Source: Planctomycetota bacterium
Lineage (GTDB): Bacteria; Planctomycetota; B15-G4
Assembly (NCBI GenBank): GCA_029259695.1
Contig: JAJDEQ010000167.1
Span: 1 to 36,677 of the forward strand
Direction of reading: 5' to 3'
DNA: 36,677 nt
The notes under the pieces: model-generated
Database searches by the model: none
What the model saw: the letters and a program-made list of their open reading frames with translations, nothing else
What the model was told of the DNA's origin: nothing
Shown: positions 27,475 through 35,493 of the stretch, piece after piece
Position numbering within the stretch: the stretch's first letter is position 1
Layout of the letters: each line of letters opens with the position of its first letter
Program-made: the position numbers and the translations under genes

Positions 27475-27573
27475 CCTGTCTGGTTCCTTCTCGCTATCGA
27501 GAGAGCGTACCACCAGTCGCGGAGGCCCACCTGCGACGGACGTGCGGCGAGAAAAGCACGCTCGTCTTGAGCC

Positions 27574-27594
27574 CTCGCGACGCTCTTTCGCGAG
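27574..27594 (-). terminator. possible terminator of the OPT transporter gene
   Basis: CTCGCG and CGCGAG are exact inverted 6-mers with a 9-base loop, 57 bases past the transporter stop on the minus strand. No T tract. Confidence 0.3.
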
Positions 27595-27650
27595 TGCGCG
27601 CCAGAGCGCACGCACGCCCGGCCGGCGACGCATCGGCGTTCAGCCCGGGA

Positions 27651-29693
27651 TCACGCCCGGCGTCGGCGCTGCAGGTAGTTGAGCCACACGATCCCGAGGA
27701 AGATGCCTACGAAGACCTGCGCAGCGGTCTTGCCGAAAGCGCCACCCTCGCCCGGCCCCCAGGCCTCCACGTCCACGCCGGCGATGATGAAGATGCCGAT
27801 GATCAGCGCCGCCAGGGCGTCGCCGGTGATGATGCCCGCCGCCGCCAGGATGCCCTCGTGGGTGCTGGCCTGCACCTTGAACGTCGCGACGAAGCGCGCC
27901 AGCGCGCCGAGCATGATGCCGACGCCGATGTAGGCCGGCAGGTAGATGCCCACGGCGAATGCCAGCGAGCTGAGGATCATGCCGCGGGCCTTGCCGATGA
28001 CCTCCACGACCACGGCCACGACGCCCAACGCGGCGCCGACGCCCACCGGCCCCCACGGGATCTCGGCGTCCAGGAACAGCGACTTCAGCACGGTGCCGAA
28101 GAAGCTCGCCTGGGGTACGTTGAGCTTGTCGCTGCCCAGCGTGTAGGCGTTGTGCGCCACCCACAGCGCGAGCGGCACGGCCACCGCGCCGCCGAGCAGG
28201 CCCAGCAACTGCCCGACGAAACCATCGCTCACGGTGAACCCGTTGAGCTGCATGGTCTTGTAGTCCTGGCTGCTGTCGTTCGCGGCACAGATGGCCACGC
28301 ACGCGGCGACGACGATCGGCACCAGGAAGACCACACCGGAGATGTCGGCCAGGCCCACGTTGAGTGCGGTGATGCTGAGCACGAGCATGCCCATGAACAC
28401 CGTGCCGCTCACCGGCGACGCGGAGCTGCCCACCTGCAGCGACAACAACCCGCCGAGCCCGGACAACAGGAACACGAGCACGAAGGCCACCGCCCCCATG
28501 GCGGCGATGGCGGTGGGCGGCACGTCCCCCACCATGCTCATCATCACCAGCAGCAGCACCGTGCCCGCCGCGATCGACGCGTAGAGCATGGCCTTGATGC
28601 GGGGCGACTGCTCTAGCAAGCTCGTGTCGCGCGCCGCGGCGGCGAGCACGGCCGTGGTCCGGTCGTGCGCACTCACCGCACCCGCGCCGCCTGCACCCGC
28701 GCCGCCTGCACCCGCGCCGCCCGCACCCGCGTCGCCCGCACCCGCGCCGCCTGCGCCACGCTCCGACGCAGCCCGCTGCCCGCGCCCCTCGATCACGTAC
28801 GCCACCAGGCTGTACAGCACGGCGACGACCATGGCCGCGCCACCGACCCAGCGGAAGGTCGTGTCCGGCATGGCCTCGGAGGCCGCGTACGCGATCGTGA
28901 CAGCATTCACGGCCCCACCGGCGAAGATCAGGAGGGCCGTGGGCAGCGTGAGCAGCGCGCCGATGCCGATGTAGATCGGCGCGACGTGCACCGGCAGCTC
29001 GATGGTCATGTTGCGGAACTCGATGTGCGCCCTGGCGGCCACCTCCTCCACCCACTCCAGCAGCGACATGGCGCCGACCGCCGCGCCGGACACGAGGCCG
29101 GCGAAGAGCGACGGCAGCAGTCGCGGACGCTGGTCCGGGTTCTCGACCGCCGTGGCGATCAGCCGGTCGGCGGCCACGGCCTCGGGGGCCGGCAGGCGCG
29201 GGTCGGTGAGGAAGCGGCGCGTGGCCAGTCCCACGAACCCGAAGCCCAGCAGCGAGCCCGCCACCGAGCCCACGATCAGCACCGCCCAATCGACGGGCGG
29301 GACGTCGAGCCCCAACTCGGCGTACAGCACCTGGATGATCGGCGCGGTGAAGACGACACCCGCCGTGACCGCCGCCCCGGCCGAGCCGGTGACCTGCGCG
29401 ATGGCCAGGAAACGCTTGAGCCGCGGCCCCATGACCGCGCCGAACAACACCCACCCGAAGAGCACCACCAAAGGACTCACACCCGGCGTGATGCCCGCCT
29501 TGGCGGCCGGGATCACGAGCGCGGCGCTCAGCACCACCGAGATGAGCAGCCCCACCAGCAGCCCGGCGCGCGTTGCCGAGGCCCGCTCGGCCGGGTCCTC
29601 GGGAGCGGCTCCAGCGGCGCCCGGCCCATCGGAGCCGGGTCCACTCGGGTCGCTGCCGCCGGGGCTCGAGAGTTGCTCGTCGAGGTCGGCCAT
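27651..29693 (-). CDS. OPT-family oligopeptide transporter
   Basis: 680 residues, multi-pass inner-membrane protein of the oligopeptide transporter family (peptide or metal-chelate uptake). A Pro/Gly/Ser-rich cytoplasmic N-terminus precedes many membrane helices. Family-typical stretches include NAVTIAYAASEAM, LSGLGGLLSLQVGSSASPVSGTVFMGMLVLS, CAANDSSQDYKTMQLNGFTV, LGSDKLNVPQASFFGTVLKSLF and YLPAYIGVGIMLGALARF. A loop at about 314-338 is a Gly/Ala repeat encoded by a 15-bp tandem array. The ATG at 29693 has a strong GGAGGAG three bases upstream; the frame is open to 29765 but without such a signal. It is divergent from the MBOAT gene at 30124. Substrate unknown. Confidence 0.9.
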   Translation of the reverse strand: MADLDEQLSSPGGSDPSGPGSDGPGAAGAAPEDPAERASATRAGLLVGLLISVVLSAALVIPAAKAGITPGVSPLVVLFGWVLFGAVMGPRLKRFLAIAQVTGSAGAAVTAGVVFTAPIIQVLYAELGLDVPPVDWAVLIVGSVAGSLLGFGFVGLATRRFLTDPRLPAPEAVAADRLIATAVENPDQRPRLLPSLFAGLVSGAAVGAMSLLEWVEEVAARAHIEFRNMTIELPVHVAPIYIGIGALLTLPTALLIFAGGAVNAVTIAYAASEAMPDTTFRWVGGAAMVVAVLYSLVAYVIEGRGQRAASERGAGGAGAGDAGAGGAGAGGAGAGGAGAVSAHDRTTAVLAAAARDTSLLEQSPRIKAMLYASIAAGTVLLLVMMSMVGDVPPTAIAAMGAVAFVLVFLLSGLGGLLSLQVGSSASPVSGTVFMGMLVLSITALNVGLADISGVVFLVPIVVAACVAICAANDSSQDYKTMQLNGFTVSDGFVGQLLGLLGGAVAVPLALWVAHNAYTLGSDKLNVPQASFFGTVLKSLFLDAEIPWGPVGVGAALGVVAVVVEVIGKARGMILSSLAFAVGIYLPAYIGVGIMLGALARFVATFKVQASTHEGILAAAGIITGDALAALIIGIFIIAGVDVEAWGPGEGGAFGKTAAQVFVGIFLGIVWLNYLQRRRRA
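28679..28753. repeat. in-frame 15-bp tandem repeat, 5 units
   Basis: Five units of CACCCGCGCCGCCTG (minor changes) encode repeated Gly/Ala pentapeptides of the GAGGA type on the minus strand, in a predicted cytoplasmic loop of the OPT transporter. Confidence 0.85.
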
Positions 29694-30123
29694 GGGCTCC
29701 TCCGGGCCCGGATCTGGTCGGGCCCTGCTGGGTTCGGCGGACCGCAAGGTGCCCTGCGGGGGCACCCGACACGGCCGTTAGTAACGCTCAGGCGGCGACT
29801 TGCGACGTCCGCCAGGGCAGGCGGCGCGAGTGTACCCAGCCCGACCTCCAGACGAAGCGCTTCAGGGCCCAACAGCCTTCCGGGCCCCTGCGTTCAACAG
29901 GCGCCAAACATCGAATCCGAGCTCCGGCGTGGCTCCCCGACTCCATCGGGTGCCACGCCGGCGGCTTTTTGGGGGGGCGGCTGCGGCAGACGCTTGGATC
30001 GCGCGCGGGCCCCTCGGCCGCGCACCAGCCCCCCCGACCGGCGCACCGGGGGCCCAGGGAGCGCGCGGACGGCCGTGCTTTGCCGTCCGGCCGGACCGAC
30101 GGGCGGCTTAGGATGCCCGGCCC
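29694..30123. other. 430-base divergent region (OPT transporter / MBOAT)
   Basis: No credible gene. The plus strand carries a strong terminator-like hairpin with T tract at 29924-29970, with no plus-strand gene upstream of it. This suggests a short RNA or an attenuated leader of the MBOAT transcript. I could not match it to a known riboswitch. Confidence 0.5.
29924..29970 (+). terminator. intrinsic terminator-like hairpin without an upstream gene
   Basis: CCGGCGTGGC (29924-29933) pairs perfectly with GCCACGCCGG (29952-29961). An inner stem CCCGA/TCGGG encloses a five-base loop, and five T residues lie at 29966-29970. It ends about 150 bases before the MBOAT start, in the same orientation. 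Confidence 0.6.
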
Positions 30124-31515
30124 GTGATCTTCGCCAGCGGCATCTTCCTGTACGTCTTCCTGCCCCTGTTCCTGGGTCTGTACTACCTCTGCCCGCAGCG
30201 CCTGCGGTCGTACGCCATCGCCTTCGCCAGCTACCTGTTCTACGGCTGGTGGCGACCCGACTTCGTGCTGCTGATGCTCGTGTCGACGGTGGTCGACTAC
30301 CACTGCGGTCGCAGCATCGTCGCGGCTCGCGCCCGGGGTGCACGCGGCAAGGCCTGGGTCGTGCTCTCGCTCGTCGTGAACCTGGGGCTGCTCGGCTACT
30401 TCAAGTACGCCAACTTCGGCGTCGACACGCTCAACGCGATCCTGGAAGCGGCCGGCAGCCAGCCGCTCGAGTGGACCGCCATCGTGTTGCCGGTCGGCAT
30501 CTCGTTCTACACGTTCCAGACGATCAGCTACACCGTCGACGTGTACCGCGGCAGCGCGGAGCCGGTGCGCAGCTTCCGCGACTTCATGTGCTACGTGGCG
30601 CTGTTCCCCCAGCTCGTTGCGGGCCCGATCGTCCGCTACAACACGATCGCCGAGCAACTCCGCGAACGCACCCACAACGTGAACAAGTTCGCCGCCGGCG
30701 TGTTGTGTTTCCAGATCGGCCTGGCCAAGAAGGTGCTCATCGCCGACGTGCTGGCACCGGTCGCCGACAGTGCGTTCGCCGCCACCCACCTGTCGACCTT
30801 CGGCGCCTGGCTCGGGGCGTTGGCCTACACGTTCCAGATCTACTTCGACTTCTCGGGCTACTCCGACATGGCGATCGGCCTCGGGCTCATGCTGGGCTTC
30901 CGCTTCCCGATCAACTTCAACCAACCCTATCGCTCGCTGAGCATCACCGACTTCTGGCGCCGCTGGCACATCTCGCTCAGCACCTTCCTGCGCGACTACC
31001 TCTACGTGCCCCTGGGCGGCAACCGCAAGAGCCCCGCGCGGACCTATGCCAACCTCTCGCTCACGATGCTGCTCGGCGGACTGTGGCACGGCGCGGCCTG
31101 GACCTACATCGCGTGGGGCGCCTACCAGGGGCTGCTGCTGGTCTTCGAGCGGCTGTGCGGCAAGCGCTCGCTGTACGGGCGCGCACCCCGTGCGGTGCAG
31201 ATCGGGCTCACGTTCGTGGTGGTGATCTTCGGCTGGGTGCTGTTCCGCGCACCCGACCTGCCCGCCGCGGGACGGCACGCCGCGGCCATGGTGGGCGTGA
31301 TCGGTGACGGCCCGCTGAGCGCGCTGCAGGTGCGCCCGCTGCACTACCTGGTGGGCGCCCTGGCCGCGCTGATCGTGTGGCTCGCGCCGACAACCCAGCG
31401 CATCGTCGCGGACGCCCGGCCACGCTTCGCACTCGCTGTGCAGCCGTTGTTCCTGCTCGGCCTGCTCCACCTGCACTACGAAGCCCATGTGCCCTTCCTC
31501 TACTTCCAGTTCTGA
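30124..31515 (+). CDS. MBOAT-family O-acyltransferase (AlgI-like), second copy
   Basis: 463 residues, multi-pass membrane protein closer to classic AlgI than the copy at 12192. Blocks: FASGIFLYVFLPLFLGLYYL, ASYLFYGWWRPDF, LPVGISFYTFQTISYTVDVYRG, ALFPQLVAGPIVRYNTI, YFDFSGYSDMAIGLGLMLGF, FWRRWHISLSTFLRDYLYVPLGGNR with H282, and LGGLWHGAAWTYIAWGAYQG with the key His at 322. Expected to move acetyl groups to the periplasm for glycan O-acetylation. The start is GTG at 30124, with AGGA about ten bases upstream. The SGNH-domain gene follows after 13 bases. Confidence 0.95.
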   Translation: MIFASGIFLYVFLPLFLGLYYLCPQRLRSYAIAFASYLFYGWWRPDFVLLMLVSTVVDYHCGRSIVAARARGARGKAWVVLSLVVNLGLLGYFKYANFGVDTLNAILEAAGSQPLEWTAIVLPVGISFYTFQTISYTVDVYRGSAEPVRSFRDFMCYVALFPQLVAGPIVRYNTIAEQLRERTHNVNKFAAGVLCFQIGLAKKVLIADVLAPVADSAFAATHLSTFGAWLGALAYTFQIYFDFSGYSDMAIGLGLMLGFRFPINFNQPYRSLSITDFWRRWHISLSTFLRDYLYVPLGGNRKSPARTYANLSLTMLLGGLWHGAAWTYIAWGAYQGLLLVFERLCGKRSLYGRAPRAVQIGLTFVVVIFGWVLFRAPDLPAAGRHAAAMVGVIGDGPLSALQVRPLHYLVGALAALIVWLAPTTQRIVADARPRFALAVQPLFLLGLLHLHYEAHVPFLYFQF

Positions 31516-31528
31516 ACGGCGAACCCGC

Positions 31529-33508
31529 GTGACCGACCAGATGCCAGCCGAACACGACCGCACCGACGGGCTGATCCGCCTGTCGCCGTCCGCGTTCGAC
31601 GGCCGGCTCGGACGCTTCACGGCCAGGACGCTGCTCGCCGTCTTCTGCGTGACGCTCGCGGGCACGGGCCTCGTGGACACGCTCTTCCCCGCCCCCGCTC
31701 CCAAGCTCGCCGGCGCCGAGGCGCAGGAGGACCAGCAGCTCCGCCACGACGCGCGCTTCGCCGACGGGACGCTGGCCCAACTCGCCGAGTACGACCTGCG
31801 TCTGCGGTCGCGGGTACGCCGCACGTTCGCGCCCCCCTATGCGTTGCTGCTCTACAAGTGGTTCCGTGAGGTGCAGGGCACGGCGCTCGTCGGGCGCGAG
31901 CGCTGGCTGTTCCTCGCCGACCGCGCGGTGCCACCCGATCGCAGCACCCTCGAACTCGTGAGCCGCGGCGCCTCGGCCCTGGCCGCCCTGGACCGTTCCC
32001 TGGCCCAGATCGGCGTGCGGCTGGTGGTCGTGCCGGTGCCGCGCAAGGCCGTGGTCTGCAAGTCGTGGCTGCCGCCCGGCACGGATCCCCGCGCCGACAT
32101 CGAGCCGGCCTTCGTCGACGCCCTGCGTCAGCGCGGCGTGGAGACCGTCGACCTGCTCCCGCGCCTGGCGGAGGAGGCCGCGTGGCGCCTGTTCGATCCC
32201 AACGGCTCGCACTGGACGCTCTACTGCCAGACCCTGGCCGCCAAGCAGATCGCCACCCAGCTCGATCTCATCGTGGCGCTGTCACAGCGCACCAGCGTGC
32301 TGCGCCAAATGGGACGTCGGCGGCCCGAGATCGACCTGCTGTCCGCCGTGGGGCTCGACTCGCCCGCGGCGCTCGAGTACTTCACTCCGCGACTCGAACG
32401 GGCTTGGGGCGTCTACGACGAGAACGGCGGGCGCAGCGATCACGTGCAACCCGGCGCCATGCCGGCCATCGCCATCACCGGCACGAGCTTCACGGCCAAG
32501 CGTCAGGTCACGCGCTTCCTGGAGCACTTCACCGACCAGCCGATCTGGAATGCGGCCGAGGAAGGCGTCAACCCGTTGGGCCCGGTGGGCGCCTTGCTGC
32601 GCGACCGATCCGACGAGGAACTGCCCCGGATCCTGCTGTGCGAGGTTCCCGTGCACGCCATCTTCGCCAAGCGACCGTTCGATGTCGTCGGCCAGCTCAT
32701 CGCGGACATCGAGCAGCGCGTCGGGCAGGCTGACAGCCTGGTGATCGTGCCCACCGAACGGGTGCGGCTGCCTGTGCAGGGAAGCGCACAGGAGATCGGC
32801 AACCGGAAGCTCGTGGCCGAGATCAAGGGCGGCTTCGTGGCCCACGACGGCAACGGGGTGGCGCACGTCCGGCTCACGGGCAAGGTGAGCGGCGGCACTC
32901 TGCGCATCGACGCGCTCGCCGACGCGCCCACCACCATCGCCACCTGGCCCGCGGGAACGACGCAGATCACCCTGCCGCTCGTGAGCGAAGAACCGTTCGG
33001 CGGCCTGCACTATGTCCTGGCACGGGGCGTCGACGGCGAGGCACAGCTCACGCTCGAGCGAGTCGACGTCGTGGCACCGCTCGACCGCAACGCGGTGCGC
33101 AACTGCCTGGTGCAGGACGTCGAGCCGATCCCGGCGAGTGCGGACGCCGGAGGCGCGCCGAGCGACCCGAACGGAACGACCGGCGAACAGCTCAGCGCGG
33201 CGAGCTGGTCGCAGAACGTCGTGGCACCGGCCGGGCTCGTGGTGCCCGCGCACGCGACCCTGCTGCTCAAGCTCGCGGCACCCGATGCGCTGGAGGGCGG
33301 CCTCTCGATCGAGGTGCAGAGCGACGATCCGTCGTTGCCGCCGCTCGTGATGGACATCCCCCACGTGCGCAACCAGGCGCGCATCCTGCTCGGCCTGGAC
33401 CCGTTCGCCGGTCAGCGCCTGGCATCGATCCAGGTCCGCGGCGAAGGCGACGCGCCACGGGCCGTGGTCGGCCGCGCCCAGCTCTTCGCCCCGCGGCGCA
33501 CTCCCTGA
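31529..33508 (+). CDS. AlgX/AlgJ-like SGNH-fold acetyltransferase candidate with extra C-terminal domain
   Basis: 659 residues. One N-terminal membrane segment (about 33-52) precedes an AlgJ/AlgX-like SGNH domain: VGRERWLFLADRAV, LVVVPVPRKAVVCKSWLP, DPNGSHWTLYCQTLAAKQIA and AITGTSFTAKRQVTRFLEHF with candidate nucleophile S320. In AlgX the catalytic pair is D-x-H before W; here H228 is kept but the residue two before it is Gly226, so the usual Asp is missing unless D223 or N225 substitutes. About 200 more residues after the SGNH domain look beta-rich, possibly a carbohydrate-binding domain; not recognised. GTG at 31529 is taken as start, with ATG at 31541 as alternative. Partner of the MBOAT 13 bases upstream. 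Confidence 0.78.
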   Translation: MTDQMPAEHDRTDGLIRLSPSAFDGRLGRFTARTLLAVFCVTLAGTGLVDTLFPAPAPKLAGAEAQEDQQLRHDARFADGTLAQLAEYDLRLRSRVRRTFAPPYALLLYKWFREVQGTALVGRERWLFLADRAVPPDRSTLELVSRGASALAALDRSLAQIGVRLVVVPVPRKAVVCKSWLPPGTDPRADIEPAFVDALRQRGVETVDLLPRLAEEAAWRLFDPNGSHWTLYCQTLAAKQIATQLDLIVALSQRTSVLRQMGRRRPEIDLLSAVGLDSPAALEYFTPRLERAWGVYDENGGRSDHVQPGAMPAIAITGTSFTAKRQVTRFLEHFTDQPIWNAAEEGVNPLGPVGALLRDRSDEELPRILLCEVPVHAIFAKRPFDVVGQLIADIEQRVGQADSLVIVPTERVRLPVQGSAQEIGNRKLVAEIKGGFVAHDGNGVAHVRLTGKVSGGTLRIDALADAPTTIATWPAGTTQITLPLVSEEPFGGLHYVLARGVDGEAQLTLERVDVVAPLDRNAVRNCLVQDVEPIPASADAGGAPSDPNGTTGEQLSAASWSQNVVAPAGLVVPAHATLLLKLAAPDALEGGLSIEVQSDDPSLPPLVMDIPHVRNQARILLGLDPFAGQRLASIQVRGEGDAPRAVVGRAQLFAPRRTP

Positions 33509-33532
33509 GGCACCGCGCGCGCGAACTCGGTG

Positions 33533-34099
33533 TTACCTGACCCCCAGCAGTTCGCGAATGCGCGCCTCGTTGAAGCCGGTCCCCGCGAACAACACCTTCC
33601 CATCCGGACCGACGACGATGTTGGTCGGGAAGATCCGTGCGCCCAGGTCCTTGGCGATCCCGCTGAGATCACCGCCTTCCTGGTCCGCCGTGGTCATGAC
33701 CGCCGGGAGAGTGAACCCTGACGAGGACCAGTACTTCTCGATCGTCGCGCGGGAATCGAGCCCGTTGTTGACGGCGATGATCATGGCGTCGTTGCTGCCG
33801 GCCAGATCGTCGTGGATGTCCTGGAGGTGAGGCAACTCCTCACGGCAACCGCCTCAGTGGAAGAACCACAGGTTGATCAGCACGGTCTTGCCGAACAGCG
33901 TCTGGTTGTCGATGACCTCACCGTCCAGGGTCACCCCCGCGATGGAGGGCAGCGTGGCGCCGATGACCGGCAGACCACTGGCTGACTGGTCGGAAGGCGC
34001 GTCAGCCTTGCCGATGGTCATGCCGGCATCGGAAGCCGGCTGATAGCAGGCCGACAGCGCGGCCACGAGGAACACGGGCACGAGGGAGCGTCTGAACAT
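33533..34099 (-). CDS. TlpA-like thioredoxin-fold lipoprotein with in-frame TGA, candidate selenoprotein
   Basis: 188 residues if the TGA at 33856-33854 is read as selenocysteine. A lipobox LSAC (Cys18) ends the signal peptide. The fold is TlpA/ResA-like: GKTVLINLWFFH, then U82-G-G-C85, REELPHLQDIHDDLAG, MIIAVNNG and the cis-Pro segment RIFPTNIVVGPDGKVLFAG (P158). The TGA falls exactly on the first Cys of the usual C-x2-C, and the reading frame, the family match and the normal C-terminus continue beyond it. A 6-bp hairpin follows (33827-33843). The protein would act as a periplasmic thiol/selenol oxidoreductase. It is last of a four-gene operon led by a sigma factor; the start at 34099 follows the previous stop by nine bases. 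A nonsense mutation is the alternative. No Sec-synthesis gene lies in the window. Confidence 0.8.
33827..33856 (-). promoter_or_regulatory. candidate bacterial SECIS element (with its UGA)
   Basis: After the UGA (33856-33854) come ten bases, then GUGAGG (33843-33838), loop AGUUG (33837-33833) and CCUCAC (33832-33827), a perfect 6-bp stem. The apical loop begins 16 bases after the UGA and has G as its second base. This fits the bacterial SECIS consensus as I know it (loop G in the first two positions, about 16-37 bases from the UGA). Confidence 0.65.
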
Positions 34100-34108
34100 G
34101 TCGGGCGT

Positions 34109-34564
34109 CTACGCGTCTACCAGGATGAGTGTGGGTTCGCCGGGCTGGAACGGTACGCCGGCCAGCGCCGCCGAGACGATCTCCAGAGTGTACGGCCCAC
34201 CCTGGGGAGTCTCCAACACCGCCAGCCCATGAACCCCCGTCAGCTCCGAATCCACCACCACCCCCATCCCGTCCCGCACCGTCACCCGCACCCCCGACAG
34301 CGCCGCCCCCGCCTTCGTCAGCAGCAGCACCGGCGTCTGCTCCAACACCACCACCACCGGCGCCGGAATCCCACTCGGCAACTTCGGCTTCTGGGTGAAG
34401 GGGATGCCGCCACCACTATCGCTGCCACCACCCCGCGCGAGACTCGATACCGATGACTTGTTCCGTGCCTCGCCCAGCCCGGGGGTAGCGAGAATCACCA
34501 AGCAGATCATGGCCGGCAAGCGAAGCAACCGGCCAGCGCTTGGGTTTCGCAAGTTCGACAACAT
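34109..34564 (-). CDS. small secreted Ig-like (carboxypeptidase-regulatory/CNA-B type) protein
   Basis: 151 residues. The N-terminus has a signal-peptide-like segment (RLLRLPAMICLVILATPGLGEA), then a Ser/Gly-rich linker and a single beta-sandwich-like domain: VLLLTKAGAALSGVRVTVRDGMGVVVDSELTGVHGLAVLETPQGGPYTLEIV. The G-x-x-V-x-V ... T-x-x-x-G-x-A ... G-x-Y-x-L pattern is that of carboxypeptidase-regulatory/CNA-B Ig-like domains. It probably binds or supports another envelope component. Its ATG overlaps the stop of the upstream anti-sigma-like gene (TGATG), so it belongs to the sigma operon. Codons are strongly G-rich on the coding strand between about 34210 and 34370. Confidence 0.7.
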   Translation of the reverse strand: MLSNLRNPSAGRLLRLPAMICLVILATPGLGEARNKSSVSSLARGGGSDSGGGIPFTQKPKLPSGIPAPVVVVLEQTPVLLLTKAGAALSGVRVTVRDGMGVVVDSELTGVHGLAVLETPQGGPYTLEIVSAALAGVPFQPGEPTLILVDA

Positions 34565-35493
34565 CAGGTCGAGACACCACCGACCAAGCCCAGAGTCCGA
34601 CGGACCTCGCCGACCGTAGTCCCGAGATCCTCCGCGAAGCCCTCAACTTCATTCTCTAGGAGGCCAAGTGCGTGCGGTGATACACCGGCGCGGACGAGTT
34701 CGGCAATGGTCTCCCCAATGTCCTGGAAACGCTCCTTCAGTCCGAGGTGGCTCACCGCCACCGCGTAGTTGTGCCAAAGGACGACGTCGTCTGAATGCGC
34801 CTGCACAGCCTCTAGACCTAGAGCGGCAGAGACTGAGTACTTCTCCTGGCGGTTGAGAGCCTGAAGCAGATTGCGGAACGCCAGACTCCGGTGTCCCGGA
34901 GGTATCTCTGTCTCTAGAAGAGACCTAAGCAGCGACTCTGCTCGGTCAGGCTCTCCCTGGAAGACGTAGAACTGCGACATTGCAAGCTGGTGCCGCGAGG
35001 AACGCCCCTCGACGTTCTCAAGAATGGAGAGACTACGCTCGGCCCCGCGTAGTGTTCGTTCCCACTCGGCTCGGGGCTCCAACTGCTGACCGAGCCCAAC
35101 CCTGAGACCCAAGACCTTGAGTTCCTCCGTCACCCGATCGGCCTCTCGTGGTTCCACGAGCCTCTCCACTCGCAGGCGAAACTCCGGCAACTGCACCAGG
35201 CACGCTTTGGCGAGTTCGTAGAGGAGGTCGGCGAGTTTCTCGCGGCCGGCGTGGGCCGAGGCGGTGAGCACGCGTTCGATGCGGGATCGGGGGCCGGTGC
35301 GGGCGTGGGAGGTGGAGAGGAAGACGAGCGCGTCGCGCTGGGTCTTGAGCGTGTCGAGGGCGTCGCCGCACGGGTTGCAGGCGACCAGGTGGTCGGCCTG
35401 GGCCGCGGGGTCGGCGGCTGCTGCTTCGGAGACCTTCAACTCGCGCGGGACGTCGGGCGTGCCCGCTCCGGTGCAGTCGTTCGGTTGCGTCAT
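34564..35493 (-). CDS. putative zinc-binding anti-sigma factor with helical repeat domain
   Basis: 309 residues, no membrane segment. Near the N-terminus is H35-x3-C39-x2-C42 with Cys7 upstream, the zinc-binding anti-sigma (ZAS) motif with spacing close to RsrA. The rest (about 90-300) is helix-rich and TPR-like: HQLAMSQFYVFQGEPDRAESLLRSLLE, AFRNLLQALNRQEKYSVSAALGLEAVQAHSDDVVLWHNYAVAVSHLGL. Its ATG overlaps the sigma-factor stop (ATGA), as is typical of a sigma/anti-sigma pair. By analogy it would hold the sigma factor and release it on a signal such as thiol oxidation; that is inference. Composition changes sharply inside the gene: the part before about 35220 on the plus strand is near 57-58% G+C, the rest about 75%. 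Confidence 0.68.
   Translation of the reverse strand: MTQPNDCTGAGTPDVPRELKVSEAAAADPAAQADHLVACNPCGDALDTLKTQRDALVFLSTSHARTGPRSRIERVLTASAHAGREKLADLLYELAKACLVQLPEFRLRVERLVEPREADRVTEELKVLGLRVGLGQQLEPRAEWERTLRGAERSLSILENVEGRSSRHQLAMSQFYVFQGEPDRAESLLRSLLETEIPPGHRSLAFRNLLQALNRQEKYSVSAALGLEAVQAHSDDVVLWHNYAVAVSHLGLKERFQDIGETIAELVRAGVSPHALGLLENEVEGFAEDLGTTVGEVRRTLGLVGGVST

Noticed and set aside
29766..29970. Known riboswitch class in the MBOAT leader
   Set aside because: I could not match conserved cores of cyclic-di-GMP, SAM, cobalamin, glycine or guanidine riboswitches.
33533..34099. Interpretation as a pseudogene or as two separate small genes
   Set aside because: The stop is TGA exactly at the redox-active Cys, the frame stays open and conserved on both sides, and the second part has only a TTG without a ribosome-binding site. 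Not fully excluded without homologues.
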